Assembly: GCF_030973515.1 (NCBI RefSeq)
Contig: NZ_JARGZA010000007.1
Location: forward strand, 150,875 to 214,874
Length of the DNA stretch: 64,000 nt
Reading direction: 5' to 3'
From: Jannaschia maritima
GTDB lineage: Bacteria; Pseudomonadota; Alphaproteobacteria; Rhodobacterales; Rhodobacteraceae
A model generated the notes under the pieces. It worked only from the letters and a program-made list of their open reading frames with translations. It did no database searches and was not told the DNA's origin. A program made the position numbers and the translations under genes. Shown here in pieces: positions 50,977 through 60,425 of this stretch (the first letter of the stretch is position 1; every line of letters begins with the position of its first letter).

Positions 50977-53171
50977 AGGAAGCTCTGCGGGTCTATGTCG
51001 ATGCTCAGGCGCGTGGACCGGGGCAGCTCGACCTGCGACACCCAGGCCGCGAGGGCGGACTGGATCGGTGACTGCCGCGGGGCCTTGACCAGCAGGCGCA
51101 CGCGGTGGCGGCCCCGGATCCGCGCGATGGGCGCGGGCGCGGGGCCATAGACCTCCGCGCCCACCCGCAACAGCGGATCGGCCTTCCGTGCGAGCGCGTT
51201 GCCGACGTCGAAGCAGGCATCGACCGATGGGTCGGATATGACGATCCCCGCCATGCGGCCATAGGGCGGCACCCCCGCCATGCGGCGCTGCGCGGCCTCC
51301 TCTGCCCAGAACCCGTCCTCGTCGCCCGCCAGGATCGCGCGGATCACGCCGTGCTCGGGCTGATAGGTTTGCAACAGCGCCGTGCCGGGCCTGTCCGCCC
51401 GCCCGGCCCGCCCCGACACCTGCCGCATCAACTGGAACGTCCGTTCGGCGGCACGCAGGTCGGAGCCTTGCAGCCCGAGGTCGGCGTCGATCACACCCAC
51501 AAGGGTCAGCAGCGGGAAGTTGTGACCCTTTGCGACCAGTTGCGTGCCGATGACGATGTCGGCGCCGCCCGACGCGATTTCCTCCACCTTGGCCTTCAGG
51601 GACCGGGCGGATCCGAACAGGTCAGACGACAGGATGGCCGTGCGGGCGTCGGGGAACAGCGCCGACACCTCCTCCGCCATGCGTTCGACCCCGGGGCCCA
51701 CGGCGGCGAGCTTCCCTTCGACCCCGCAGGACGGGCAGGCGGCGGGCATCGGCGCGGTGTCGCCGCATTGGTGGCACATCAATCGCTTCAGGAAGCGGTG
51801 CTCAACCATGCGCGCGTCGCATTGGGGGCACGCCACCTGCTGCCCGCAGGCCCGGCACAGCGTCACGGGGGCATAACCGCGGCGGTTGAGGAAGATCAGC
51901 GACTGCTCGCCCGCCGCCAGCCGTTCGGCCATGGCGGCCTGCAGGACGGGGCTGATCCACCGGCCCGACGGCACCTGCTGCGCGCGCATGTCGACCGCAC
52001 GCAGATCGGGCATCGCCGCGTCCCCGAAGCGCGAGGTCAGATCCAGGCGGTCGTACTTCCCCGCCTCGACGTTGGCCCAGGATTCGAGCGACGGCGTGGC
52101 CGAGGCCAGGACCACGCGCGCGCCTTCGCAGGATGCACGCAGCACGGCCATGTCGCGGGCCGAATAGAGGACGCCGTCCTCCTGCTTGTAGGAGTTGTCG
52201 TGCTCCTCGTCGACGACCGTCAGCGCCAGGTCGGCGAAGGGCAGGAACAGCGCTGAGCGTGCGCCCACGACCAGCTTGGCCTGTCCCTGCGCCACGCGGC
52301 GCCAGCAGCGGCGGCGTTCGGCCTGGGTGACGCCCGAATGCCATTCCGCAGGGCGCGCGCCGAACCGCGCCTCCACCCGGGTCAGGAACTCGGCGGTCAA
52401 GGCGATCTCGGGCAGCAGGACCAGGACCTGGCGGCCCCGCGACAAGGCCTCCGCCACGGCCTCCAGGTATACCTCCGTCTTGCCGGACCCGGTCACGCCG
52501 CGCAGCAGCGTCGTGCCGTAGCCGCCCGCCGCCACGTGACAGCGCAGGACCTCCGCCGCCGCCCGCTGGTCGGGAGCCAGGTCCATGCCGGGTCGGCTGG
52601 GATCGAGGTCTGGATAGGGGGCGTCCCGCGGCATGTCGCGCATCGTCACCGCGCCGGTGGCGACCAGCCCCTTCACCACCCCCGCCGACACGTCCGCCAG
52701 ACCCGCGAGCTCCGCCTGACCGAACAGGTCGTCGGGCCGGTCGCGCAGCACGGTCAGCACCTTCTCGCGTGCCTCGGTGGATCGGCCCGGATCACCCGTT
52801 CCCAGGCCGTACACCTTGCGGCCGCCGGGGGCCTCGCCCAGACCCGGGGCGCGCGTCGCCAGCCGCAGCATCGAGACGAGCGGCGTCAGCGTGTACTCCG
52901 CCGCGCGCATCAGGAACGTGCGCATGCCCGAACGCATCGGCGGCACGTCCAGCACGCCGAGGACGGGGCGCAGCTTCTCGATCGGCCAGTCCCCTTCGGC
53001 GTCCCCCCATACGATGCCCAGAACCTTGCGCGGCCCCAGCGGCACCTCCACGAAGGCCCCCAGGTCGACGCCACCCACGGGCGCGCGGTAGTCCAGCGGC
53101 CCGTCCAACGGCTGGGTCGTCAGCACGGCCAGGGGCGCGCCTTCGGGGAAATGGCGGGGGGTCGCGGTCAT
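50973..53171 (-). CDS. priA: Primosomal helicase PriA
   Basis: A 732-residue restart helicase that reloads the replisome at stalled forks. N-terminal PriA DNA-binding domain with VEVPLGPRKVLGIVWG; Walker A GVTGSGKTEVYL near residue 225; DEEH in VVDEEHDNSYKQEDG; eight-Cys zinc cluster CRACGQQVACPQCDARM ... CHQCGDTAPMPAACPSCG; helicase motifs GTQLVAKGHNFP and QVSGRAGRADRPG. ATG 53171 is preferred over one three codons earlier. The stop overlaps the phosphatase stop. Confidence 0.96.
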   Translation of the reverse strand: MTATPRHFPEGAPLAVLTTQPLDGPLDYRAPVGGVDLGAFVEVPLGPRKVLGIVWGDAEGDWPIEKLRPVLGVLDVPPMRSGMRTFLMRAAEYTLTPLVSMLRLATRAPGLGEAPGGRKVYGLGTGDPGRSTEAREKVLTVLRDRPDDLFGQAELAGLADVSAGVVKGLVATGAVTMRDMPRDAPYPDLDPSRPGMDLAPDQRAAAEVLRCHVAAGGYGTTLLRGVTGSGKTEVYLEAVAEALSRGRQVLVLLPEIALTAEFLTRVEARFGARPAEWHSGVTQAERRRCWRRVAQGQAKLVVGARSALFLPFADLALTVVDEEHDNSYKQEDGVLYSARDMAVLRASCEGARVVLASATPSLESWANVEAGKYDRLDLTSRFGDAAMPDLRAVDMRAQQVPSGRWISPVLQAAMAERLAAGEQSLIFLNRRGYAPVTLCRACGQQVACPQCDARMVEHRFLKRLMCHQCGDTAPMPAACPSCGVEGKLAAVGPGVERMAEEVSALFPDARTAILSSDLFGSARSLKAKVEEIASGGADIVIGTQLVAKGHNFPLLTLVGVIDADLGLQGSDLRAAERTFQLMRQVSGRAGRADRPGTALLQTYQPEHGVIRAILAGDEDGFWAEEAAQRRMAGVPPYGRMAGIVISDPSVDACFDVGNALARKADPLLRVGAEVYGPAPAPIARIRGRHRVRLLVKAPRQSPIQSALAAWVSQVELPRSTRLSIDIDPQSFL

Positions 53172-53213
53172 GCCTCCCATATCGGGCAGCCGCGAGTCGG
53201 GGAAAAGGGGGCG

Positions 53214-53843
53214 TCAGGCCGCCCGACGCGTCAGCGCGGTCGCCGCCCCCATCGCCATCAGCGCGCCGCCGCCCACCCGCGTCAGCGCCCGCAGCGCGCC
53301 GGGTCGCCGCAGCCGGTCCCGCAACGCCCCCGCCAGCAACGCGAAGCCCAGCGCGTTCAGCGTCGCCAGCGTCACGAAGGTCGTCGTCAGCACCGCGAAC
53401 TGCGGCATCAGCGGCGCGTCGGGCCGGACGAACTGCGGCACGAACGCGATGAAGAACACGATGCTCTTGGGGTTCAGCGCGGTCACGATCGCGGCGTGGC
53501 GGAACACGCGCCGGGCCGGAACCGGCGTCACGTCCGCCATCCCCGGCAACGCGGCGGACCCCGCGGACCGCCACATCGTCCAGCCCATCCACAGCAGATA
53601 GGCCGCGCCGATCCACTTCAGCGCGGTGAACAGCGTGGCCGAGGCCAGGACCAGCGCCCCCAATCCCACCAGCGACGCCGTCATCGCCACCGCGTCGCCC
53701 AGCGCCACCCCCGCGGCCGACGCGATCGCGACCCGCCGCCCCTGGCCCAGCGCATAGCTCATCACCAGCAGGATCGTCGGACCGGGGATCATCAGCAGCG
53801 CGGCGGAGGCGGCGGCGAACGCCAGCCAAAGGGTCGGATCCAT
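53214..53843 (-). CDS. LysE-family translocator
   Basis: A 209-residue amino-acid exporter of the LysE/RhtB family with six helices: [42 protein letters not shown] is the classical N-terminal signature (P-G-P ... G-R), followed by [17 protein letters not shown] and [16 protein letters not shown]. Substrate unknown. Divergent from the fructose-6-phosphate aldolase gene, 65 bp apart. Confidence 0.92.
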   Translation of the reverse strand: MDPTLWLAFAAASAALLMIPGPTILLVMSYALGQGRRVAIASAAGVALGDAVAMTASLVGLGALVLASATLFTALKWIGAAYLLWMGWTMWRSAGSAALPGMADVTPVPARRVFRHAAIVTALNPKSIVFFIAFVPQFVRPDAPLMPQFAVLTTTFVTLATLNALGFALLAGALRDRLRRPGALRALTRVGGGALMAMGAATALTRRAA

Positions 53844-53908
53844 GGCGGGTTTTCCTATGCGGGGGCGTGACGTATGCACATCCCAACACATCCGACCTGG
53901 GGGCCGCC

Positions 53909-54562
53909 ATGAAATTCTTCGTCGACACCGCCGACATCGACGCCATCCGCGAACTGAACGACCTGGGCATGGTCGACGGGGTCACGACGAACCCTTCGCT
54001 GATCCACAAGTCGGGACGCGACTTCAAGGAGGTCACGAGGGAGATCGCCGACATGGTCGATGGTCCCGTCAGCGCCGAGGTCGTGGCGCTGGACGCCGAC
54101 ACGATGCTGGCCGAGGGCCGCCACCTGGCCGAGATCGCGCCCAACGTCTGCGTCAAGGTCCCCCTGACCTGGGCGGGCCTGAAGACCTGCAAGACGCTGA
54201 CCGACGCGGGCACGCAGGTCAACGTGACCCTGTGCTTCAGCGTCAACCAGGCGCTTCTGGCCGCGAAGGCGGGGGCCACCTATGTCAGCCCCTTCATCGG
54301 GCGGCTGGACGACCTGAACCTCGACGGGATGGAGCTGATCCGCGAGATCCGCGAGGTGTACGACAACTTCGCCTTCGACACGCGGATCCTGTCGGCGTCC
54401 ATCCGCACGGTCAACCACATGAAGGAGGCCGCGCTCGCGGGCTCCGACGTGGCCACCGCACCGCCGGGCGTCATCCGCAAGATGGCGGATCACCCGCTGA
54501 CCGATGCAGGTTTGCAAGCCTTCCTGAAGGATTGGGAATCGACGGGTCAGAAAATCCTCTGA
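53909..54562 (+). CDS. fsa: Fructose-6-phosphate aldolase / transaldolase-like protein
   Basis: A 217-residue small transaldolase-family barrel. [32 protein letters not shown] is the family start; the Schiff-base Lys lies in [17 protein letters not shown] (about residue 86), with [31 protein letters not shown] and [14 protein letters not shown] later. Catalyses aldol cleavage or transfer with fructose or sedoheptulose phosphates. Followed by DUF484-xerC in the usual order. Confidence 0.93.
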   Translation: MKFFVDTADIDAIRELNDLGMVDGVTTNPSLIHKSGRDFKEVTREIADMVDGPVSAEVVALDADTMLAEGRHLAEIAPNVCVKVPLTWAGLKTCKTLTDAGTQVNVTLCFSVNQALLAAKAGATYVSPFIGRLDDLNLDGMELIREIREVYDNFAFDTRILSASIRTVNHMKEAALAGSDVATAPPGVIRKMADHPLTDAGLQAFLKDWESTGQKIL

Positions 54563-54622
54563 CCCCGCCCGGGGCGTGCTAGCGTCCTCGTCAATCGGCA
54601 AAAGACCGTGAACGAGGCACAG

Positions 54623-55318
54623 ATGAGCATCACAGACACCGCGCTTCCGCGCGACGTGCGGGACCATGTCCTGACCGACCCCACCGCCATCCTGGAGGAC
54701 GACGCCGTGATGCGCGTCCTCCTGGACGCCAACGACCGCAAGCGCGGCGAGAACGTCGTCGACCTGCGCGGCCTGGCGATGGACCGGCTGGAAACGCGGC
54801 TGGACCGCCTGACGGACACCCACCGGCACGTCGTCGCCGCGGCCTACGACAACCTGGCCGGGACCAACCAGATCCACCGCTGCGTGCTGGCGATCCTGGA
54901 CCACCCCACGCTGGCGGACCTTCTCGACGCCCTGGCCGGGCCGATCGCCGACATCCTGGGCATCCATTCCGTGCGCCTGGTGCTGGAGGCGCCGGAAGGC
55001 GAGGGTGCGCCCCATCCGTCCGTCACGGTCCTGCCGCCCGGCGGCATCGCGGCGCGGCTGGGCGGGCTGCACGCCCGGGATCTGCGCCCCGTGACCCTGC
55101 GCCGCGACGGGGTCGACCCCGTGCTGCACGGGCCCGCCGGAGGCGCCGTCGGGTCGGAGGCGCTCTTGGGCCTGGATCTCGGCGCGGACCGGCGCCCGGG
55201 CCTGCTGGCGCTGGGCGCACGCGACGCGGACCTGTTCGCCCCCGGTCAGGCCACCGACCTGCTGGCCTTCCTGGGTGCCTCGACCGAACGCGTCTTGCGC
55301 CGCCATCTGGACGCATGA
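54623..55318 (+). CDS. DUF484 family protein
   Basis: A 231-residue protein of the DUF484 family: LTDPTAILEDDAVMRVLLDANDRKRGENVVDLRGLAMDRLETRLDRL is the characteristic N-terminal helix, followed by a GAF-like domain (LADLLDALAGPIADILGIHSVRLVLE) and the acidic GARDADLFAPGQATDLLAFLG end. Function unknown, but the gene is a steady neighbour of xerC. ATG 54623 follows GAGG; a GTG at 54608 is an alternative. The stop overlaps xerC (ATGA). Confidence 0.9.
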   Translation: MSITDTALPRDVRDHVLTDPTAILEDDAVMRVLLDANDRKRGENVVDLRGLAMDRLETRLDRLTDTHRHVVAAAYDNLAGTNQIHRCVLAILDHPTLADLLDALAGPIADILGIHSVRLVLEAPEGEGAPHPSVTVLPPGGIAARLGGLHARDLRPVTLRRDGVDPVLHGPAGGAVGSEALLGLDLGADRRPGLLALGARDADLFAPGQATDLLAFLGASTERVLRRHLDA

Positions 55319-56241
55319 CCACGCAGATCAGCCCGGGCCTGCGCGACATGCTCGCGGCCTGGGCGGACCACATGCGCGCGCTCGACGACGCGGCGGAGGC
55401 GACGGTCACCGGCTATGGCGCCGATCTGCGGCACTTCCTGGGCTTCATGGCGGACCACCACGGGGGGCCGATGGGGGTCAGCGCCTTCGCCCGGATCACC
55501 ACGCCGGACATGCGCGCGTTCATGGCGTCCGAACGCCGTCGGGGGACCGGGGGACGGTCCGTGGCACGTCGGCTGTCGGCCGTGAAGTCCTTCACCCGCT
55601 GGCTGTGCGAACGCGAAGGGTTCGACCCGACCGCCATCCTCGCCACCCGCGCGCCGCGGTTCCGCAAGCCCCTGCCTCGCCCGCTGCCGCAGGCGGCGGC
55701 CAGGGACCTGATCGAGGCGGTGGGCCTGCAGCATCCGACGCCCTGGATCGCCGCGCGCGACGTGGCCGTCGTCACCGTCCTCTACGGCTGCGGGCTGCGC
55801 ATCTCGGAGGCGCTGTCCCTGACCGCCGCGCAATCCCCCCTGCCCGACATGCTGCGCATCGTGGGCAAGGGATCGAAGGAACGCCTGGTCCCCGTCCTGC
55901 CCGCCGCGCGCGACGCGGTGGCCCGATACGTGGCGGCCTGCCCCTATGCGCTGGCGCCGGTGGGGCCGCTGTTCCGGGGCGCCCGTGGCGGCCCCCTGTC
56001 GCAGCACGCCGTGTCGCAGGTCGTGGCCAGGACGCGGATGCAACTGGGCCTGCCCGCCACTGCGACCCCCCATGCCCTGCGCCATTCGTTCGCCACGCAC
56101 CTGCTGGAAGCCGGCGGCGACCTGCGCGCCATCCAGGAACTGCTGGGCCATGCGTCGCTGTCGACGACGCAGGCCTATACGAGCGTGGACGCCGTGCATC
56201 TGATGGACGTCTACGCCAAGGCCCACCCGCACGGGGCCTGA
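55315..56241 (+). CDS. xerC: Tyrosine recombinase XerC
   Basis: A 308-residue site-specific recombinase resolving chromosome dimers at dif with XerD. The N-terminal SAM-like domain is followed by the catalytic domain: Arg in GCGLRISEALSL (about residue 163), Lys in GKGSKERLVPV, HALRHSFATHLLEAGGDLRAIQELLGHASLSTTQAYTSVD holding His-Arg, His and the nucleophile Tyr. Complete length. Convergent with the PstS/OmpA gene. Confidence 0.95.
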   Translation: MTTQISPGLRDMLAAWADHMRALDDAAEATVTGYGADLRHFLGFMADHHGGPMGVSAFARITTPDMRAFMASERRRGTGGRSVARRLSAVKSFTRWLCEREGFDPTAILATRAPRFRKPLPRPLPQAAARDLIEAVGLQHPTPWIAARDVAVVTVLYGCGLRISEALSLTAAQSPLPDMLRIVGKGSKERLVPVLPAARDAVARYVAACPYALAPVGPLFRGARGGPLSQHAVSQVVARTRMQLGLPATATPHALRHSFATHLLEAGGDLRAIQELLGHASLSTTQAYTSVDAVHLMDVYAKAHPHGA

Positions 56242-56247
56242 TGCCGA

Positions 56248-57816
56248 TCAGCCCTCGGCGTCGCGGATCCAGACCTCCACCCGGCGGTTGATGCGGCGCC
56301 CGACCTCGTCGGTGTTGCAGGCGGACGGCGCGATCTCGCCGAACCCCTCGGCGGACAGCGTCAGATCCTCCAGGCCCGGAACCCCCAGCGCCTCCAGCTC
56401 CCCCTGCACCTGCTCCGCCCGCTCCCGCGACAGGGCGCGGTTGCTGTCGAAGGCCCCGACCTCGTCCGTGAAGCCCACGAACAGGACCTCCGACCCCGCG
56501 GGGACGCCCTGCAGGAAGCGGGCCAGCCGCCGCTTGTCGAGGATGCCGCGCTCGTCCAGGCGGGCCGATCCCGTGCGGAAGCGGAACGTCGTGGACAACC
56601 GGTCGTAATCGACCATCAGCCCCAGCATCTCGCGCATGATGCCGCCCTCGTAGGGATCCGCATCCGTCGTCAGCAGCATCTGGCCCCGCGCCGATTCCAC
56701 CGGCTGGGGCTGACGGTCGACGCCCAGGTCGATGAAGCCCGACTTGGCGATCACGCCGTCCGCGGCCTCCGACTGGGTATAGTCCAGGAACGCTTGCGCG
56801 GCCGGCGACGTCGCATCCGCGCGATTGTACATGTAGAGCCGCCGCTGGAGCGGATACTCCTCCGTCCGGGCGGCGAAGGCGGTGGGCACGGCGACCAGCT
56901 CGCAGGACGTCACCAGGGGGACCGCGCGCGCGCCCCGCTGGAACGCATAGGACACGAAGCCGATCGCGGTCGGGTCGTCGTTGACCGCGGCCGCCATCGC
57001 GACGTTGTCGTCCTGGACCACCGCGCCGGGCGGCAGCGGCACCTCGGCGCCGTCGAAGACGATGGTCTCGAACACGGCGCGCGTGCCCGACCCCTCCGGG
57101 CGGCCGAACACGGTGATCGGCGCGTCCTCGCCGCCGAGGTCGGACCAGTTGGTGATCAGGCCGCTGAACACGTCGGCCAGCTGGTCCATGGTGATCCGCT
57201 CGATCGGATTGCGGGGATGCACGATCACCACCAGGCTGTCGGCGGCGATCACGTGCTCCTGGTCGGGATGGACCATGTTGCCCGCACCGGCGTCCCGCAG
57301 CGCGCGGGCCTCCGCGGGACGGATCCGGCGGGACGCCATGGCGATGTCGGTCCCGCCCGCCATCAGGGCGTCGAACCCCCGGCCGGACGTGGTGGACGAC
57401 ACGAACAGCGTGCCCAGCGGATCGCCGAACCCGTCGTCTCCGATCAGCTCGGCGGTCAGGGCATCCGCCGGCCCGTCGAAGACGATCTCGGCCGTCTGGG
57501 CGCCGGCATAGCCTTCCAGCAGCAGCGGCATCATCCCCAGGCCAACCGTGTCCGACCCCGCGAAGGTCACGTCGGCGACGGGCCCCGCCTCCCCGGGGTC
57601 GGGGCAGGCCTCGCCCGTGCAGGTCACGCCGTCGGCATCGACCCGAAGCTCGCCCAGCCCGGTCCGCACCACATAGGTGTCGCCGTCGAACGCCACGAGC
57701 GCGCCGGACACGTCGACGGCGCCGTCGGCCGATTGCAGCGTGACCTCCTGACCCCAGGCCGCGCCGCAGGCCAGACAGCCCAGCAGCGAGGCCGCGATCG
57801 TCTTTCGTATCGTCAT
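56248..57816 (-). CDS. PstS-like substrate-binding protein fused to an OmpA domain
   Basis: A 522-residue exported fusion. Signal peptide ends near GAAWG; a short N-terminal module (TLQSADGAVDVSG ... VTCTGEACPD) of about 70 residues; a PBP-like phosphate-binding domain (FAGSDTVGLGMMPLLLEG, TDIAMASRRI, VVIVHPRNPIERITMDQLADVFSGLITNWSDLGG, GRPEGSGTRAVFE); then an OmpA peptidoglycan-binding domain (FRFRTGSARLDERG ... FVGFTDEVGAFDSNRALSRERAEQV). It should link the cell wall to a small ligand. Next to, but 116 bp from, the kinase operon. Confidence 0.9.
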   Translation of the reverse strand: MTIRKTIAASLLGCLACGAAWGQEVTLQSADGAVDVSGALVAFDGDTYVVRTGLGELRVDADGVTCTGEACPDPGEAGPVADVTFAGSDTVGLGMMPLLLEGYAGAQTAEIVFDGPADALTAELIGDDGFGDPLGTLFVSSTTSGRGFDALMAGGTDIAMASRRIRPAEARALRDAGAGNMVHPDQEHVIAADSLVVIVHPRNPIERITMDQLADVFSGLITNWSDLGGEDAPITVFGRPEGSGTRAVFETIVFDGAEVPLPPGAVVQDDNVAMAAAVNDDPTAIGFVSYAFQRGARAVPLVTSCELVAVPTAFAARTEEYPLQRRLYMYNRADATSPAAQAFLDYTQSEAADGVIAKSGFIDLGVDRQPQPVESARGQMLLTTDADPYEGGIMREMLGLMVDYDRLSTTFRFRTGSARLDERGILDKRRLARFLQGVPAGSEVLFVGFTDEVGAFDSNRALSRERAEQVQGELEALGVPGLEDLTLSAEGFGEIAPSACNTDEVGRRINRRVEVWIRDAEG

Positions 57817-57932
57817 GGTATCCCCCGGAAGACCGCGCACCCCCCGCGCGCGGGCACGATACAAACCGCCTCCCCCCATCCGAGTCGAGGGGTCATCCTC
57901 ATTCTTTCGCAATGCAAGTATTCGGCACGCGA

Positions 57933-58826
57933 TCACCCCGCACCGGGTGGCCGTTCGGCGGCCGGCACCTGCGGATCGGTCAGGGTCAGGACCTCGTCCT
58001 CCGCGACGGGGTGGATGGGAACCCCTTCCCGCCGGAGGAACACTTCCACCTGCGCGCGCAACGCGCCGTCGCGGGCGTTCAGGTCGGACATGATCCGCGT
58101 GATCAGGGCGGTCGCGCCCGCGGCACGGAAGGCGTCCCGGTCCAACCCGTCCCGCCGCCGCGCGGCCCGTGCGTCGTGGGCCGACACGGTCTGCACGACC
58201 GCGAACTCCTCCCCCGCCGCATCCGCGAGGCGGTCCAGGGACCACGCGTCCGGGCGGTCGGCGCGGGTCCCCAGCAGCACGGCTCGATCCTTCACCCCCT
58301 CCGGCGCGCGCGACCAGGCCGTTCGTTCGGAGGGGGCGAAGGCGGCGGTGCACCAGACGATCAGGTCCGCCTGCCCCGCGACCCAGGCGACGGCGCGGCC
58401 CGCGGCGGTGGCCTCCGCGGGGATGGTGGCTTCCAGCAGCGTGATGCGCCGCAGGGCGGGCAGATCGGATTCCAGTTGGGTCATCGCGGGCGGACCGTCG
58501 CGCAGCGCGTCCAACAGCGCGCCCACGTCCCCCACCTGCACCCGCGTCCCGTCCGGGCGGGTCAGCGTGGCGCGGCCCGGGGTGCCGTGGATCACGCGCA
58601 CCACGCCTAGGTCGCGCCCGTCCGGCACGAGGGGCGCGTCCAGCAGGAGGTTCGCGATCCCGGTCTTTCCCACGCCCGACGGCCCGATCAGGGCGACGGA
58701 GGCGGGTTGCAGCAGCGCCGCCATCATCCCCTTCGCCCGGTCGCGCACGTCCGGGCGCAGCGTGCCGCGGATCACCGCCATGCGCAGCGCCCGCACCAGT
58801 GCCGCCTGCCCCACCCTGTCCGTCAT
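57933..58826 (-). CDS. P-loop GTPase-like protein with degenerate switch motifs
   Basis: A 297-residue soluble protein. Walker A/G1 is intact (LIGPSGVGKTGIANLLL, about residues 47-62). The G3 DxPG site reads LLEATIPAE and the G4 site TRAD (LLGTRADRPDAW), so GTP specificity is doubtful. It resembles the dynamin/virulence-factor type GTPases. Its ATG overlaps the PP2C stop by 4 bp, placing it in the kinase-FHA-phosphatase operon. Role in the type VI secretion locus is not described as far as I know. Confidence 0.7.
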   Translation of the reverse strand: MTDRVGQAALVRALRMAVIRGTLRPDVRDRAKGMMAALLQPASVALIGPSGVGKTGIANLLLDAPLVPDGRDLGVVRVIHGTPGRATLTRPDGTRVQVGDVGALLDALRDGPPAMTQLESDLPALRRITLLEATIPAEATAAGRAVAWVAGQADLIVWCTAAFAPSERTAWSRAPEGVKDRAVLLGTRADRPDAWSLDRLADAAGEEFAVVQTVSAHDARAARRRDGLDRDAFRAAGATALITRIMSDLNARDGALRAQVEVFLRREGVPIHPVAEDEVLTLTDPQVPAAERPPGAG

Positions 58827-59644
58827 GCGCCCCCCTCCGGCACCGGCGCGGCGCGCAGCACGCGGATCACGACGACCGACAGGTTGTCTTGGTCCGGATC
58901 CCCCAGCCGCGCCGTCGCGTCCAGGAGCGCGTCGACCATGGACCCCGCCCGGCCACGCCGCCCGCGATGCAGCAGGCGCGCGACGCAGGCCTCGCCCAGG
59001 TTCGCCAGGCCGTCGGAAGCCAGCAGCACCACGTCGCCGTCCCGCAAGGCCATGCCCTCGGTCGGCGCGTCGCGGGCGGGGATCGGCCGTCCCATCACCA
59101 CGGAGGTCAGCGCCGACCGGTCCGGATGGCGGGCCGCCGCCTCGCGCGTGATCTGCCCGGCCTCGGCCATGCGATCGATCCGGGGCGCCATGGAATGGTC
59201 CGCGTTCAGCCGCCGCAGCGCCCCGCCGCGCAGCAGATGCAGCGTGCTGTCGCCCACGGACAGCCAATGCAGCCGGTCGCCCGCCAGGACCACGGCCAGC
59301 AGCGTGGCTCCCATCCCCCGCATCGCCGCGTCGGTCGACACCTGCCGCGCCAGGGCATCGTTGGCCGCGTCCGCCGCCCGGCCCAGGCAGGCGGGCGCGA
59401 TGGCGGGGCGGGCGGCGATCCCGGGGGCATGGAACTTCAGGTCGCCGAACGCCTCCGCCACGACCAGGTGGGACGCCGTGGCCCCCGCGACGTGCCCCCC
59501 CATCCCATCGGACAGCACCGCGAAGCCCGTCTCGGATCCGTGCGCGACGTCCACCGCGACCGCGTCCTCCTGCACGGCGCGGGCACCACGGGACAGGCCG
59601 CAGGCGGCGTCGAACCGCGCCCGGCCGTCAGACGATCGCCACAT
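58823..59644 (-). CDS. PP2C-family Ser/Thr phosphatase
   Basis: A 273-residue metal-dependent phosphatase (PppA/Stp-like). Motifs: QEDAVAVDVAHGSETGFAVLSDGMGGHVAGATAS (metal Asp), MGATLLAVVLAGDRLHWLSVGDSTLHLLR, and the C-terminal LLASDGLANLGE and GDPDQDNLSVVVIRV. Expected to reverse the phosphorylation made by the kinase encoded in the same operon. Overlaps the FHA gene by 17 bp and the P-loop gene by 4 bp. Confidence 0.92.
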   Translation of the reverse strand: MWRSSDGRARFDAACGLSRGARAVQEDAVAVDVAHGSETGFAVLSDGMGGHVAGATASHLVVAEAFGDLKFHAPGIAARPAIAPACLGRAADAANDALARQVSTDAAMRGMGATLLAVVLAGDRLHWLSVGDSTLHLLRGGALRRLNADHSMAPRIDRMAEAGQITREAAARHPDRSALTSVVMGRPIPARDAPTEGMALRDGDVVLLASDGLANLGEACVARLLHRGRRGRAGSMVDALLDATARLGDPDQDNLSVVVIRVLRAAPVPEGGA

Positions 59645-60416
59645 CCTCGCGCCCCTCCGCCGGCGCTTCGGACCAGTCGAAGTTGGGACCGCACAGGGTG
59701 CGCAGCATCAGCACCGTCTCGCCGATGGCGATCAGGTCCCCGTCGGCCATCGTCTCGTTCGACAGGACGGGGGCGCCGTTCAGGCGCACGATGTTGGCAT
59801 GCCCGCCGTGCCCAAGCAGGAACGCGCGCGAGGCGGGGTCGTAGACCACGGCCGCGTGGTTGCTGCGCGAGATGGCGGTGTCGCCGAAATCCAGCTGCAC
59901 CGCCTGGTCGGGACCGCGCCCGATCTGCGCCATGCCCGCCTGCAACGCGAAGGCATGGCCCCGGCCGGGGCCGTCGCGCACGACCAGCCAGCCCACGGGG
60001 AACCGCGCCGCAGCCCCCGCGCCGCCGAGGACGGGGGCCGCCGCGAAGGGGTCGCCGGACTCGTCCACCGCCCCGTCGAACCCGATCAGCCGGGTCCGGC
60101 TGCGGCGGGTGCGCGCCGTGGGAAGGGGGTCGTGGTCCGACGGGGGCTCGGTGTCGTCCCCGGGCCCCTCTGGCGGATCCTCCGCTTCTGCGGGGGGCTC
60201 CATGTCCCAGATGTCGCGGCGCGGGGCGGCCTCCGGGGTCGCATCCCCGGTGCCGGGCGCCGCCGCATCCCGCACGGGGGCGGGGAAGCGGCTGAAGGGC
60301 GGCGCGGCCCCCCCGTCGCCTGGGCGGGAGGCGAAGGCGGCGCGGCCCTCCTCGAACGCGGCGATGCGGCGGCGCTTGCGGGCGCGGCCCCCGAAGAGGG
60401 CGGAGAAGACACCCAT
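59628..60416 (-). CDS. FHA domain protein
   Basis: A 262-residue protein: a basic N-terminus (ARKRRRIAAFEEG), a long acidic/Pro-rich linker (about residues 40-150) with an internal RTRRSRTRL motif, and a C-terminal FHA domain: AQIGRGPDQAVQLDFGDTAISRSNHAAVVYDP ... NIVRLNGAPVLSNETMADGDLIAIG. The G-R, S-x-x-H and N residues for phosphothreonine binding are in place. A likely reader of kinase phosphorylation. Nine bp after the kinase stop. Confidence 0.85.
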   Translation of the reverse strand: MGVFSALFGGRARKRRRIAAFEEGRAAFASRPGDGGAAPPFSRFPAPVRDAAAPGTGDATPEAAPRRDIWDMEPPAEAEDPPEGPGDDTEPPSDHDPLPTARTRRSRTRLIGFDGAVDESGDPFAAAPVLGGAGAAARFPVGWLVVRDGPGRGHAFALQAGMAQIGRGPDQAVQLDFGDTAISRSNHAAVVYDPASRAFLLGHGGHANIVRLNGAPVLSNETMADGDLIAIGETVLMLRTLCGPNFDWSEAPAEGREDVAIV

Positions 60417-60425
60417 GGCTCTATC

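Noticed and set aside
55315..56241. XerC as an integron or phage integrase
   Set aside because: DUF484 neighbour, standard length and housekeeping context fit chromosomal XerC; no attachment site or phage gene nearby.
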